From Planctomycetota bacterium (GTDB taxonomy: Bacteria; Planctomycetota; UBA1135; GCA-002686595), in NCBI GenBank assembly GCA_023150475.1, contig JAKLKU010000009.1, positions 139,375-203,374 on the forward strand: a DNA stretch of 64,000 nucleotides. The letters are read 5' to 3'. Position numbers and translations under genes: made by a program. Of this stretch, positions 28,773-36,939 are shown piece after piece. Position 1 is the stretch's first letter. Every line of letters begins with the position of its first letter. The notes under the pieces were generated by a model. It was not told the DNA's origin, did not search any database, and saw only the letters and a list, made by a program, of their open reading frames with translations.

Positions 28773-30062
28773 TCAACGCGCCGCGTAGACGCGCAGTTCG
28801 CGGCGGGTCGCGACGAGTAGATCGCCGCTGCCGTCGCCGTCCACGTCGCCGAGCGGCGCGAAGTGTCCGCCGAGTTCGTCGAAGTCCGCCTCGTCGCGCA
28901 GTTCGAGCAACGTCTCGAGCGTCCTGCCCGAGTGGATCCACGCGCGACCTCCGGCCGCGCCCTGTCCGTGGTCCTCGTACTTCCACGTCGAGGCCGCCAC
29001 GAAGAGATCCGCGCAGCCGTCGCCGTCGACGTCACCCGGCGCGCCGAGGACATCGCCGAAGGTTTCGAGCCAGTTGAACGTCTCGCGTGGAGGCGAGCCG
29101 ATGCTCGCGAGCCGCCGGCCGTCGCGACCGGAGCGCAACTCGACGCATTGGGACGTGAAGTCGTCGCCTTCGTTCGTGGCGAAGTCGAGCCACCCGTCTC
29201 CGTCGACGTCGCCGAACGCGCACAGCGTGCGTCCGAAGCTCCGTGAAGCGCCACGCGCCACGAAGAGCAGGGTTCCCGTCCGAGCGGAGTGCGCGCGGAC
29301 GACACCGGTCTCGCCGTCTTCCACCGCGCTCGCGAGCCAATCGCGTAGTCCGTCGCCGTCGACGTCGCCCAGTGCGGCGATCGACGCGCCGAGGCACGAA
29401 TCCTGACGTTCGCCGTCGAGGGTCACCAGCGGCTCGAGCGTGCGACCCGAGACGACTTCGACGCGACCTCGCCTGGTCCACGAACCGTCGCGAGGACGTC
29501 GCGCGTCGAAGTCCGGTGCCGCGACGACGAGCTCCGGCGCGCCGTCACCGTCGCCGTCGTCGAGCCGCGCGAGCGCTGCGCCGAATCTGTCCCCGGAAGA
29601 CGCGCTCACGCGGTTCGCCAGCACCCGGCCGTCACGGCCCGAGTGGAGCACCACCCGGCTCGCGGACCCGTCGGATGCGACCGAGTCGCCCGTGGGCGAG
29701 CCCAGCGCGATGTCGGCTCGTCCGTCGCCGTCGACGTCGCCGCAGACGACGGCGGTCGAATCGAGCCGCACGTCCGCAACCGCGAGCTCGAACACGATCG
29801 CGCGCGTGCGGCCCGAGAAGACGCGCACGGAGCCCCGTCCGGCCGCGTCACGGTCGTCCACTTGGATCGCGATGACGTCGAGGCTGCCGTCGCCGTCGAA
29901 ATCGCCCGCCGAGCCCGCGAACACGCAGCGTGTCGAGTCCGCGTCCGCATGGCTCCCGAGCACGCAGGTCGGCGCCGGACTGGGACCCGTCGCGACGAAG
30001 GCGCGCGCGAGCACGACGACTGCCGTCGCGCCGAGCACCAGGACGACGCTGCGCGCGTTCAT
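28773..30062 (-). CDS. Secreted FG-GAP/VCBS seven-bladed propeller protein
   Basis: This is a 429-residue exported protein. The ATG at 30062 gives MNARSVVLVLGATAVVVLARA, a signal anchor or signal peptide; the upstream frame is unsupported. The body contains seven calcium-binding repeats of the type GD(F/V)DGDGxxD (for example GDFDGDGSLD, GDVDGDGRAD, GDVDGDGWLD and GDVDGDGCAD). This matches an integrin-alpha-like seven-bladed beta-propeller. Such proteins are extracellular and probably adhesive or structural in planctomycetes. It converges with the sulfotransferase gene 10 bp away. Confidence 0.82.
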   Translation of the reverse strand: MNARSVVLVLGATAVVVLARAFVATGPSPAPTCVLGSHADADSTRCVFAGSAGDFDGDGSLDVIAIQVDDRDAAGRGSVRVFSGRTRAIVFELAVADVRLDSTAVVCGDVDGDGRADIALGSPTGDSVASDGSASRVVLHSGRDGRVLANRVSASSGDRFGAALARLDDGDGDGAPELVVAAPDFDARRPRDGSWTRRGRVEVVSGRTLEPLVTLDGERQDSCLGASIAALGDVDGDGLRDWLASAVEDGETGVVRAHSARTGTLLFVARGASRSFGRTLCAFGDVDGDGWLDFATNEGDDFTSQCVELRSGRDGRRLASIGSPPRETFNWLETFGDVLGAPGDVDGDGCADLFVAASTWKYEDHGQGAAGGRAWIHSGRTLETLLELRDEADFDELGGHFAPLGDVDGDGSGDLLVATRRELRVYAAR

Positions 30063-30230
30063 GCCGAACCACGCTACCACCGCCGCTCGCCACGCGGGCC
30101 GAGCTTTGCCCGGGCGTGTATCGCGTGCCGCGCGACGGAGTTCCTGCGACTCTCGGCACGCTCCGACCACGCCGCGAGCGCCGACCGAAGCGTGCTCGCT
30201 CCAGCCGGCGCCCGGTGAAATCCTTCGCGT

Positions 30231-31532
30231 TCAGAGATCGAGCCACACGCCAGGGGTGCCCGCGCCCGACTCCGCCATCCACGCATAGCTGCGGCGGAAC
30301 GGTTGGACGCCCGGTGGCGTGATGGCGACGCGCGCGCGCGACGCCGAGCCCTTGTCGAGGACGTCGACCGGCGTCAGCGTGGCGAAGGGATTGTCGCGAT
30401 CGCCTTCGAGCGCGAAGACGGTCCTCGCGCCGCCGACGTCAGGCAGTCCGAGCACGGCGACGTACGCGTCGCTCTCGTGCGCGAGGATGTCGGCCTCGCC
30501 GAGCGCGCGGTGGTAGAGCGGCGAGAGCTCGGTGAAGAGCCCGAGCGGCGTCCCTGCGTACCACGTCATCAGCGCGGTGCCTTTCGAGTCCAGCGCTCCC
30601 GCGCGGCACGTCAAGTTGACGTCGTTGTCGACGGCGACGATCGCGGGCTCGTACTCGGGCCTGCCGTCCTTCGCGGTCTCGAAGATCTCTTGGAACACGC
30701 CGCCGGGCGCGCTCGAACCGATCCGCACCGTGCCACGGGCAGGATCCTCGAACGCGATCAACGTCGTGCCGCCCTGGAAGTCCGTGCACGCCGCCGGGTG
30801 ATCGAATTCGCCCGTGTCGAGCACGCTGCCGTCGAGGGCGATCATCGTGCCGCCGCTGCCGGCGACGCGCTGCTCGTAGGCGAACGAGTTGCCGTAGTTC
30901 AACGACGTCGCGCGGTAGATCGTGCCGTCGTTCGAAAGCGTGCCTTCGACGCACTTGACGAACACGTCGACGGCGTAGTCGGTCCAGTCGCCGTGTTTGG
31001 TCGGCGTCAGCGTCAACGTCGGATGGCGTGAGCCACCGAAGTTGCTGCCGTTCGGCGGACTGTTCTGGAAGTACGCGATGCTGACGCCCTTCTTCGTGAA
31101 CCAGCCGCGGGCGAGCGCCGTGTACATCGTCAGCGTGTTGCTCCCCGATTGCGGCGGATCGATCATCGACATCGCGACGTACCACCGGTCACGCAGATTC
31201 TCGCCGTACTTCACGGGCGGAACCGCGAGCTCGATCGCATCGATGTTGTCGATGCCCATGACTTGGTCGCAGAGCTTCGTCCACACGCCGGTCGCGGGGT
31301 TGAAGTCGCCGACGATCAACGCGTCGCTCCAGTTCGGTCGGTACTGCACGAACGCGACGAGCAGGTGCCCGTCCGCCGTGTACGCCATGTCGAACGTGTA
31401 GAGGTCGGAGTTCTGCCAGTTCCGTTTGAACTGGAGGAACACTTCGACGTCGGTGTCGTCCTGCGCGGCGGCGGCGCCGGCGGTCCAGAACGGGGCGAGG
31501 ACGAGCGCGGCGAAGAGAGTCAGCGTTTTCAT
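30231..31532 (-). CDS. Secreted protein of unknown function, propeller-like
   Basis: This is a 433-residue protein with a clear signal peptide (MKTLTLFAALVLAPFWTAGAAAAQD, cleavage after AAA-Q). The mature part is rich in beta-strands and aromatic residues, with repeated short blocks (FDMAYTADGHLLVAFVQY, TTLIAFEDPARGTVRIG, NVTCRA-like pieces). These suggest a sialidase/BNR- or Kelch-like propeller, but the usual SxDxGxTW motif was not seen, so the family is not assigned. The start at 31532 follows a purine-rich leader. It is transcribed in the same direction as the FG-GAP gene downstream. Confidence 0.68.
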   Translation of the reverse strand: MKTLTLFAALVLAPFWTAGAAAAQDDTDVEVFLQFKRNWQNSDLYTFDMAYTADGHLLVAFVQYRPNWSDALIVGDFNPATGVWTKLCDQVMGIDNIDAIELAVPPVKYGENLRDRWYVAMSMIDPPQSGSNTLTMYTALARGWFTKKGVSIAYFQNSPPNGSNFGGSRHPTLTLTPTKHGDWTDYAVDVFVKCVEGTLSNDGTIYRATSLNYGNSFAYEQRVAGSGGTMIALDGSVLDTGEFDHPAACTDFQGGTTLIAFEDPARGTVRIGSSAPGGVFQEIFETAKDGRPEYEPAIVAVDNDVNLTCRAGALDSKGTALMTWYAGTPLGLFTELSPLYHRALGEADILAHESDAYVAVLGLPDVGGARTVFALEGDRDNPFATLTPVDVLDKGSASRARVAITPPGVQPFRRSYAWMAESGAGTPGVWLDL

Positions 31533-31680
31533 GGCGTCGTGGGGAGCAGGGGGCCTGGAGGGGCTCGAATGGGCCTGGCGGGGTCTCCCGGCTCGAAAAC
31601 GACGTGCATCGACGCGCAACACCGTGTGTGGCGAATTCCGTGCTGCTCGGCCGCCTCACGGCCGCCGTCGCGCGGAACGA

Positions 31681-32781
31681 TCAATCCGCGCGCAAGGTCA
31701 GCAGCGTCACTTCCGGCGGGCAGAGGAAGCGCACCTTGGGCGCGCAGATGCGCTCGCAGCCGACGCCGCGCGAGACGTAGAGCGGCCGGCGAGCGAGCTC
31801 GTGGAGCCCGCCGCCGGCGACCGCGCGCGGCACGTCGCTCAACGTCAGGAGCGGGCCAAAGAACGGCACTTGGACCTGGCCTCCGTGCGTGTGCCCCGCG
31901 ACGGTCAGGTGAATGCCCGGTTCGTCGTCGAGGCCGAGCAGCACGTCCGGGAAGTGCGCGACGAGGATGCGCAGCTCGGTCTCACGTCGACGGTCGAACG
32001 CACGGACGAACGCGCTCGAACGGTCCGCGTCGGCGCCGCCGATCGCGATCTGCCGGCCGGCGAACTCGAACGTGGCGACTTCGTTGCGCAGGAGCCGCAC
32101 CGGCGTGCCTTGGAGCGCGCGGAGCACGAGCTCGTCGTGGTCGGTGTTGCCGAGCACGAAGTAGGTGCCGAGCGGCGCGACGAGCGGCATCAAGAGCTCG
32201 CGGAAGTGCTCCGCGACTTCCGGGCGTGCGTCGCGGCGTTGGATCAAGTCGCCCGGCAAGAGGATCAAGTGTGGTTCGAACGCGAGCGCCATGCGCACGG
32301 CGCGTTCGAGGTGCCGGTCGACGTCCGGTGACTGCATGTCGGCGAGCACCGCGATGCGCAGCGGCTCGCTCGGCGCGATCGCCGGATCGACGCGGACCTC
32401 GACGCGCTCTTCGACCAAACGCTCGGGCTCGACGAACGTCGCCCAGACGCCGATCGGAGCGAGCGCGAGCCCGAGCGATGCCGCGACGCGGGCGCTGGAC
32501 GTCAGTCCGCCGCGGTCGCGGAACGTGAGCACGAGGAGCGCGACGAGCGGCGCGACGACCACGACGTCCACGTAGAGGAGGTGGATGACGTAGAAGCCGT
32601 TGTGCGCCACCCGCGCGAGGATCGGCGCCTTCGCGGCGAAGACGACGAACGTCCCGGCGAGCGCCAACACGAGCCTCGCGAGCCCGAGCGGTCGCGTGCG
32701 TCGCCAACGCAGCAGGCCGAGCAGCACGGCGCCGTCGAAGCAGGCATTCAGCACGAGCAGGGTCCAGAGCCACGGGGTCAT
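31681..32781 (-). CDS. Membrane-bound metallophosphoesterase
   Basis: This is a 366-residue protein. The N-terminal 120 residues carry four hydrophobic membrane segments. The C-terminal calcineurin-like phosphoesterase domain has LADMQSPDVDRH (first metal Asp), LLPGDLIQRRD (D), LGNTDHDE (N, H), VAHFPDV (H) and AGHTHGGQ (GHxH), all of the expected metal ligands. It resembles YkuE/YaeI-type phosphodiesterases. The ATG at 32781 is chosen; the upstream TTG at 32802 is weaker. The start codon lies inside an inverted repeat (32779-32808), and a terminator-like hairpin separates it from boxB. Confidence 0.88.
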   Translation of the reverse strand: MTPWLWTLLVLNACFDGAVLLGLLRWRRTRPLGLARLVLALAGTFVVFAAKAPILARVAHNGFYVIHLLYVDVVVVAPLVALLVLTFRDRGGLTSSARVAASLGLALAPIGVWATFVEPERLVEERVEVRVDPAIAPSEPLRIAVLADMQSPDVDRHLERAVRMALAFEPHLILLPGDLIQRRDARPEVAEHFRELLMPLVAPLGTYFVLGNTDHDELVLRALQGTPVRLLRNEVATFEFAGRQIAIGGADADRSSAFVRAFDRRRETELRILVAHFPDVLLGLDDEPGIHLTVAGHTHGGQVQVPFFGPLLTLSDVPRAVAGGGLHELARRPLYVSRGVGCERICAPKVRFLCPPEVTLLTLRAD

Positions 32782-32808
32782 GCTTTCTACTTTATCATGC
32801 AAAGCATG
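32779..32808. promoter_or_regulatory. Inverted repeat over the metallophosphoesterase start codon
   Basis: CATGCTTT (32779-32786) and AAAGCATG (32801-32808) form an 8-bp inverted repeat with a 14-bp AT-rich spacer. The ATG of the minus-strand gene is inside the left arm. It could be an operator or an mRNA hairpin that hides the start. It is markedly AT-richer than the surroundings. Confidence 0.35.
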
Positions 32809-32844
32809 CGCGCGGTCGGTCGCGCTCGCAGGTCCTCCAAAGCG

Positions 32845-32877
32845 ACGGGCCGCGCCCCGAATGGGGGCACGGCCCGT
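32845..32877 (-). terminator. Terminator-like hairpin after boxB
   Basis: ACGGGCCGCGCCCC (32845-32858) pairs with GGGGCACGGCCCGT (32864-32877), with one mismatch and a short GAATG loop, 22 bp past the boxB stop at 32899. A short TTT lies just after it on the minus strand. It likely ends the boxC-boxB transcript before the metallophosphoesterase gene. Confidence 0.65.
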
Positions 32878-32898
32878 GTGCGGCGCACGACCGCCGGT

Positions 32899-34311
32899 TC
32901 AGAGCTTGACGTACTCGAACTCGGCCGGTTGTTCGTTGATGCCCTTCGCGGGGGCGGCGATCCAGCTCGCGAACTGGCCGGGCTTGTAGCACGGAACCAT
33001 CAGCGACTTGACCTTCGTGCGATCGGCCTCGGTCGGCAACCACTCGCCGACGCGGCGGTTCCACGTCGTTTCGTCGAGCGCGTTGCCGTCGAGATCGAAG
33101 CGGTGTCCCGCATAGACGCCGATCTTGCGGTTGAAGCGGCGGTGGGGCAGTCGGAAGCGGAACTCGACGCCTGCCTTCTCGCAGATCTTGTTCCAGTAGA
33201 CGATGCCCTTCTCGTTGTCCTTGACGTACTCGTCGCGCAGCACTTCGTTCATCGCGTTGCGCAGCGGCACGTCTTCCTTGACGAGCTTGCCTTCGACGCA
33301 GTTCTCGAACGCGTACGTGCCTTCGAGCGCCTTGTGATCGGTGTAGCGATCCTCGTACGCGCGGCCCTTGAGGCCCGAGCGGAAGAAGTTCGCCGAGTTC
33401 GACGACACTTCCGCGCCATAGAGGTCGGTCGAGGAGCTCGCCCAGAAGTTGATGTACTTCTGGATCACTTCGAGCGGGATCGCGCCGTACTCGAACGGGT
33501 TCTTGCCCGGATGGGCCTTCATCACTTCGCAGGTCTTCTGGATGACGCGGCCGACGCCGGTCTGACCGACGAACATGTGGTGCGCTTCTTCCGTGAGCAT
33601 GAAGCGGCACGTGCGGGCGAGCGGATCGAAGCCCGACTCGGCGAGCGCGAGCAATTGGAACTTGCCGTCGCGGTCGGTGAACATCGTGAAGCAGAAGAAC
33701 GAGAGCCAGTCCTCGCACGGCTCGTTGAACGTGCCGAGGATGCGCGGGTGGTCGGGGTTGCCCGAACGGCGCTGCAGCAGCTCTTCCGCCTCTTCGCGGC
33801 CGTCCTTGCCGAAGTAGGTGTGGAGCAGATAGACCATCGCCCAGAGGTGCCGGCCCTCTTCGACGTTCACTTGGAAGAGGTTGCGCAGGTCGTAGAGCGA
33901 CGGCGCGCTGTGACCGAGCAGGCGTTGTTGTTCGACCGAGGCGGGTTCGGTGTCCGCCTGCGTGACGATCAGGCGGCGCAGCCAGTTGCGGTATTCGCCC
34001 GGCACTTGTTGCCAGGCGGGCTCGCCGAAGTGGTCGCCGAAACCGACGACGCGCTTCTCGTCGCGCGGTTCGAGGAAGATGCCCCAACGGTAGTCGGGCA
34101 TCTTGACGTGGCCGAACACGGCCCAGCCGTCGGCATCGACGCTGACGGCGGTACGGAGATAGACGTCCTTCGTGTTGAAGTCGGTCGGACCCATCTGCGC
34201 CCACCACTCGAGGTAGTTGGGCTGCCACGCTTCGAGCGCGCGTTGCAGGCGCTTGTCCGACGCGAGGTCGACGTTGTTCGGGATCTTCTGCGAGTAGTCG
34301 ATCGTGGCCAT
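32899..34311 (-). CDS. boxB: Benzoyl-CoA 2,3-epoxidase, oxygenase component BoxB
   Basis: BoxB is a di-iron oxygenase that epoxidises benzoyl-CoA at C2-C3 in the aerobic hybrid (box) pathway, using electrons from BoxA. The 470-residue protein matches the family length. Candidate di-iron ligands, read from motif spacing, are Glu122 (TEP), Glu152 and His155 (EEGRH), Asp213 (FTDRDGK), and Glu242 and His245 (TEEAHH). The spacing is that of known BoxB proteins. Start MATIDYSQKIP is well placed. It follows boxC by 17 bp on the same strand, so the two are co-transcribed; a hairpin closes the unit. The reductase BoxA is not present in the window. Confidence 0.95.
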   Translation of the reverse strand: MATIDYSQKIPNNVDLASDKRLQRALEAWQPNYLEWWAQMGPTDFNTKDVYLRTAVSVDADGWAVFGHVKMPDYRWGIFLEPRDEKRVVGFGDHFGEPAWQQVPGEYRNWLRRLIVTQADTEPASVEQQRLLGHSAPSLYDLRNLFQVNVEEGRHLWAMVYLLHTYFGKDGREEAEELLQRRSGNPDHPRILGTFNEPCEDWLSFFCFTMFTDRDGKFQLLALAESGFDPLARTCRFMLTEEAHHMFVGQTGVGRVIQKTCEVMKAHPGKNPFEYGAIPLEVIQKYINFWASSSTDLYGAEVSSNSANFFRSGLKGRAYEDRYTDHKALEGTYAFENCVEGKLVKEDVPLRNAMNEVLRDEYVKDNEKGIVYWNKICEKAGVEFRFRLPHRRFNRKIGVYAGHRFDLDGNALDETTWNRRVGEWLPTEADRTKVKSLMVPCYKPGQFASWIAAPAKGINEQPAEFEYVKL

Positions 34312-34328
34312 GGCGGTTGAGGAGTGGG

Positions 34329-35981
34329 TCAGGTGCGGAGCGTGTTGAATTCGGGCTTGGTCGGAGTGCCGTAGCACGTGAGTGCTCCGCGCTCGCCGAC
34401 CGCGTTCGGGCGTTGGAAGATCCAGTTCTGCCAGGCGGAGAGCCGCCCGAAGATCTTGGTCTCCATCGTTTCGGGGCCGGCGAAGCGCAGGTTCTGCTCC
34501 ATGCCGGTGAGTCCGTCGGGCGAGAAGCTCGCGCGCTCTTCGATCGCGAGCCGCAGTTCGTCGTCCCAGTCGATCGAGTCCGGCGCGACGGTCGCGAGGC
34601 CGAGTTCGTCCGCGGTCGCGGCGTCGAACGTGGTGCCGGCGCGCGCGAGCACCGCGGCCACGCACTCCGGTGCGCCGAGGAACCGCGTCGCGAGCCGCGT
34701 GAGCCCGTTGGCCATCGGGTAGAGCCCCGCGTGGACTTGGGTCACGCCGAGTTCGACCGGACGGTCGGCGTCGTTCAGCACGTAGATGCGATCGCAGCCG
34801 AGCGCGAGCTCGAGCGCCGTGCCGACGAACGTCGTGCCGTCGTCCGCGATCGCGTAGAGGCTCTTCGCGCTGCCTTCGAAGCGCTTGAGCACGCGCTTGA
34901 CGAGGTGGCGCGTCTCGACGACGAACCAATCGGTCGCCGCCGCGACGAGCGCGTCGGTCGCCTGCCACGTCGCGGCCGGGCCTTTGACGCGCAGCAGCAC
35001 GAGGCCGATGTGCGGTTCGTTGAAGCGCAGTTGGCAGATCGCGTCGTCGAGCTCGCGGAACGCGCGCAGGTACCACCACCCAGCGCCTTGCGCGTGCGCG
35101 TCGGCTTCGGTCTTCGGGCACGCGTCGGGCGCCGTCAGCGTGAGCTCGGCCGTGCGCTGCTCGCGGTCGATCTTCAGCTCCACGAAACGGTAGCGCAGCG
35201 TGTCGCCTTCGTGCGCCGCTTCGATCTCGTCGAGTTCGACGCCGCGGTTCGCGCGCGCCTTGACTTCGCTCGCGAGCTCCTTCGCCATCTGCGCGACCGC
35301 TTCGTCCCACTTCGAGAGCGGCGCGATGCGGTCGACGAGGTTCCATTCGACCGCGCGTTTGCCCTTGACGCCTTCGGCGACCGTCGAGAAGACGTCGGTG
35401 CGGTCGCGCCGGATCTTGCGCTTGTCGGCGATGCGCGTGAGTCCGCCGGTGCCGGGCAACACGCCGAGCAACGGCACTTCGGGGAACGACACGGCGCTGT
35501 TGCGGTCGTCGACGAGCAGGATCTTGTCGCAGGCGAGCGCGAGCTCGTAACCGCCGCCGGAGGCCGTGCCGTTCAGCGCCGCGAGGAACCGCAGGTTCGA
35601 GTTCGCGCTCGCGTCTTCGATCGAGAGGCGCGTCTCGTTCGTGTAGCGACAGAAGTTGACCTTGAAGCCGTGCGTCGACGTGCGGAGCATCACGATGTTC
35701 GCGCCCGCGCAGAACACGCGATCGCTCGTGCCGGTGATCACGCACACGCGCACTTCGGGATGTTCGAAGCGCAGGCGCAGGAGCGCGTCGGCGAGCTCGA
35801 CGTCGACGCCGATGTCGTAGCTGTTCAGCTTGAGCTCGTAGCCTTCGCGCTGCGGCTCGAACTGCTTCACGTTCATCGCGAGCGTCGCGACGTCGCCTTG
35901 GAACGACAGATTCCAGTGGCGGTAACGCGACGGGTGGGTCTGGAAGACGACGCGCTCGGGCAGGGTTGCGGATTCGGCCAC
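34329..35981 (-). CDS. boxC: 2,3-epoxybenzoyl-CoA dihydrolase BoxC (benzoyl-CoA-dihydrodiol lyase)
   Basis: BoxC opens the ring of 2,3-epoxybenzoyl-CoA to 3,4-dehydroadipyl-CoA semialdehyde and formate. The 550-residue protein is the full family length. It contains a crotonase-like N-half with CVITGTSDRVFCAGAN and NGTASGGGYELALACD (oxyanion-hole Gly), and a second crotonase-like half toward the C-terminus (ALELALGCDRIYVL). GTG at 35981 is chosen because it begins the conserved ESATLPERVVFQTHP region and is preceded by a GAGG sequence; upstream extension to 36398 crosses the boxR gene. It heads the boxC-boxB operon, divergent from boxR. Confidence 0.95.
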   Translation of the reverse strand: MAESATLPERVVFQTHPSRYRHWNLSFQGDVATLAMNVKQFEPQREGYELKLNSYDIGVDVELADALLRLRFEHPEVRVCVITGTSDRVFCAGANIVMLRTSTHGFKVNFCRYTNETRLSIEDASANSNLRFLAALNGTASGGGYELALACDKILLVDDRNSAVSFPEVPLLGVLPGTGGLTRIADKRKIRRDRTDVFSTVAEGVKGKRAVEWNLVDRIAPLSKWDEAVAQMAKELASEVKARANRGVELDEIEAAHEGDTLRYRFVELKIDREQRTAELTLTAPDACPKTEADAHAQGAGWWYLRAFRELDDAICQLRFNEPHIGLVLLRVKGPAATWQATDALVAAATDWFVVETRHLVKRVLKRFEGSAKSLYAIADDGTTFVGTALELALGCDRIYVLNDADRPVELGVTQVHAGLYPMANGLTRLATRFLGAPECVAAVLARAGTTFDAATADELGLATVAPDSIDWDDELRLAIEERASFSPDGLTGMEQNLRFAGPETMETKIFGRLSAWQNWIFQRPNAVGERGALTCYGTPTKPEFNTLRT

Positions 35982-36013
35982 GGAGATGCCTCGTGTCTTG
36001 CGGGGAGCGGAGC

Positions 36014-36031
36014 TGGGCAGTATTCTGCTCA
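36014..36031. promoter_or_regulatory. Candidate BoxR operator in the boxC/boxR divergent region
   Basis: TGGGCAGTATTCTGCTCA is an imperfect 18-bp palindrome (14 of 18 symmetric, core GCAG-N4-CTGC) in the 97-bp region between boxC and boxR. It lies about 33 bp upstream of the boxC start and about 48 bp upstream of boxR. The position fits an operator shared by both promoters. Binding is inferred, not shown. Confidence 0.4.
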
Positions 36032-36078
36032 GGTCAGGGGTTGAGCGGGAAGGATAGAGCTCACTTCGGCGAACCGCA

Positions 36079-36819
36079 ATGGACGAGCGCACGATTCTGA
36101 TCGAGCTGGGCCGACGCCTGCGGGCGGCGCGGGAGGAGTCGCTGCTGACCGTGAGCGAGCTCGCCCGCCGCTCCGGCGTCAGCCGCCGGCACGTCACCGA
36201 GGCCGAGGCCGGCCGCGCGAACCTGACGGTGACCAAGCTCTGCGCGCTCGCCGACGCGCTCGGCGTGCGCACCAGCCGCTTCCTCGAGTTCGAAGTCGAG
36301 TCGCCGCGCGCGCAGCGCATCGCGCTCGTCGGATTGCGAGGCGCGGGCAAGTCGACCGTCGGCAAGAAGCTCGCGCTCGCGCTCGAAGTGCCGTTCATCG
36401 AACTCGACCGGCGGATCGAAGAGCTCGCCGGCCTCTCGCTCGCGACGATCTTCGACTTGCACGGCGCGGCGTATTTCCGCCGGCTCGAAGCCGAAGCCCT
36501 GGAGAAGGTCCTCGGCGAAGGCGAACGCTGGGTGCTCGCCGTCGGAGGCTCGCTCGTGAGGTCGCCCGCGACCTACGCGAGACTCTTGCAGACGTGCCGC
36601 ACCGTGTGGCTCAAGGCGAGCGCCGCGGCGCACTACGAGCGGGTCGTCGCGCAAGGCGACCAGCGGCCGATGGCGGGCAGGCCACGCGCGATGGAGGAGC
36701 TGCGCACGTTGCTTGCGGACCGCGAAGGCGAGTACGCCCGCTGCGAGGCCGTCGTCGAGACGGACGGCCGGACGCCCGACGAGATCGCGGCGTCGCTCGC
36801 GCGTCGATTCGAAGCTTGA
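36079..36819 (+). CDS. boxR: BoxR-type regulator: XRE helix-turn-helix fused to shikimate-kinase-like domain
   Basis: This is a 246-residue protein. Residues 8-62 are an XRE-type helix-turn-helix (LRAAREESLLTVSELARRSG then VSRRHVTEAEAGRAN). Residues 80-246 are a shikimate-kinase-like P-loop domain, with Walker A GLRGAGKST at 85-93. This fusion is characteristic of BoxR, in which the kinase-like domain senses benzoyl-CoA and releases DNA. It is divergent from boxC, which supports that role. A palindrome between the two genes is a candidate binding site. The start ATG at 36079 follows closely on the shared promoter region. Confidence 0.92.
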   Translation: MDERTILIELGRRLRAAREESLLTVSELARRSGVSRRHVTEAEAGRANLTVTKLCALADALGVRTSRFLEFEVESPRAQRIALVGLRGAGKSTVGKKLALALEVPFIELDRRIEELAGLSLATIFDLHGAAYFRRLEAEALEKVLGEGERWVLAVGGSLVRSPATYARLLQTCRTVWLKASAAAHYERVVAQGDQRPMAGRPRAMEELRTLLADREGEYARCEAVVETDGRTPDEIAASLARRFEA

Positions 36820-36939
36820 GCGAGGCGGCGCGGGCCTGGATTTTCGACCTGCCCGGCGCGGCGGGAGGTGAGCACAATGCCTTGGCGGCGCGGTCGCGCC
36901 GCGTTCCGTTCCCCGAGGTTCCTTGCCGAGGATTCCGAC

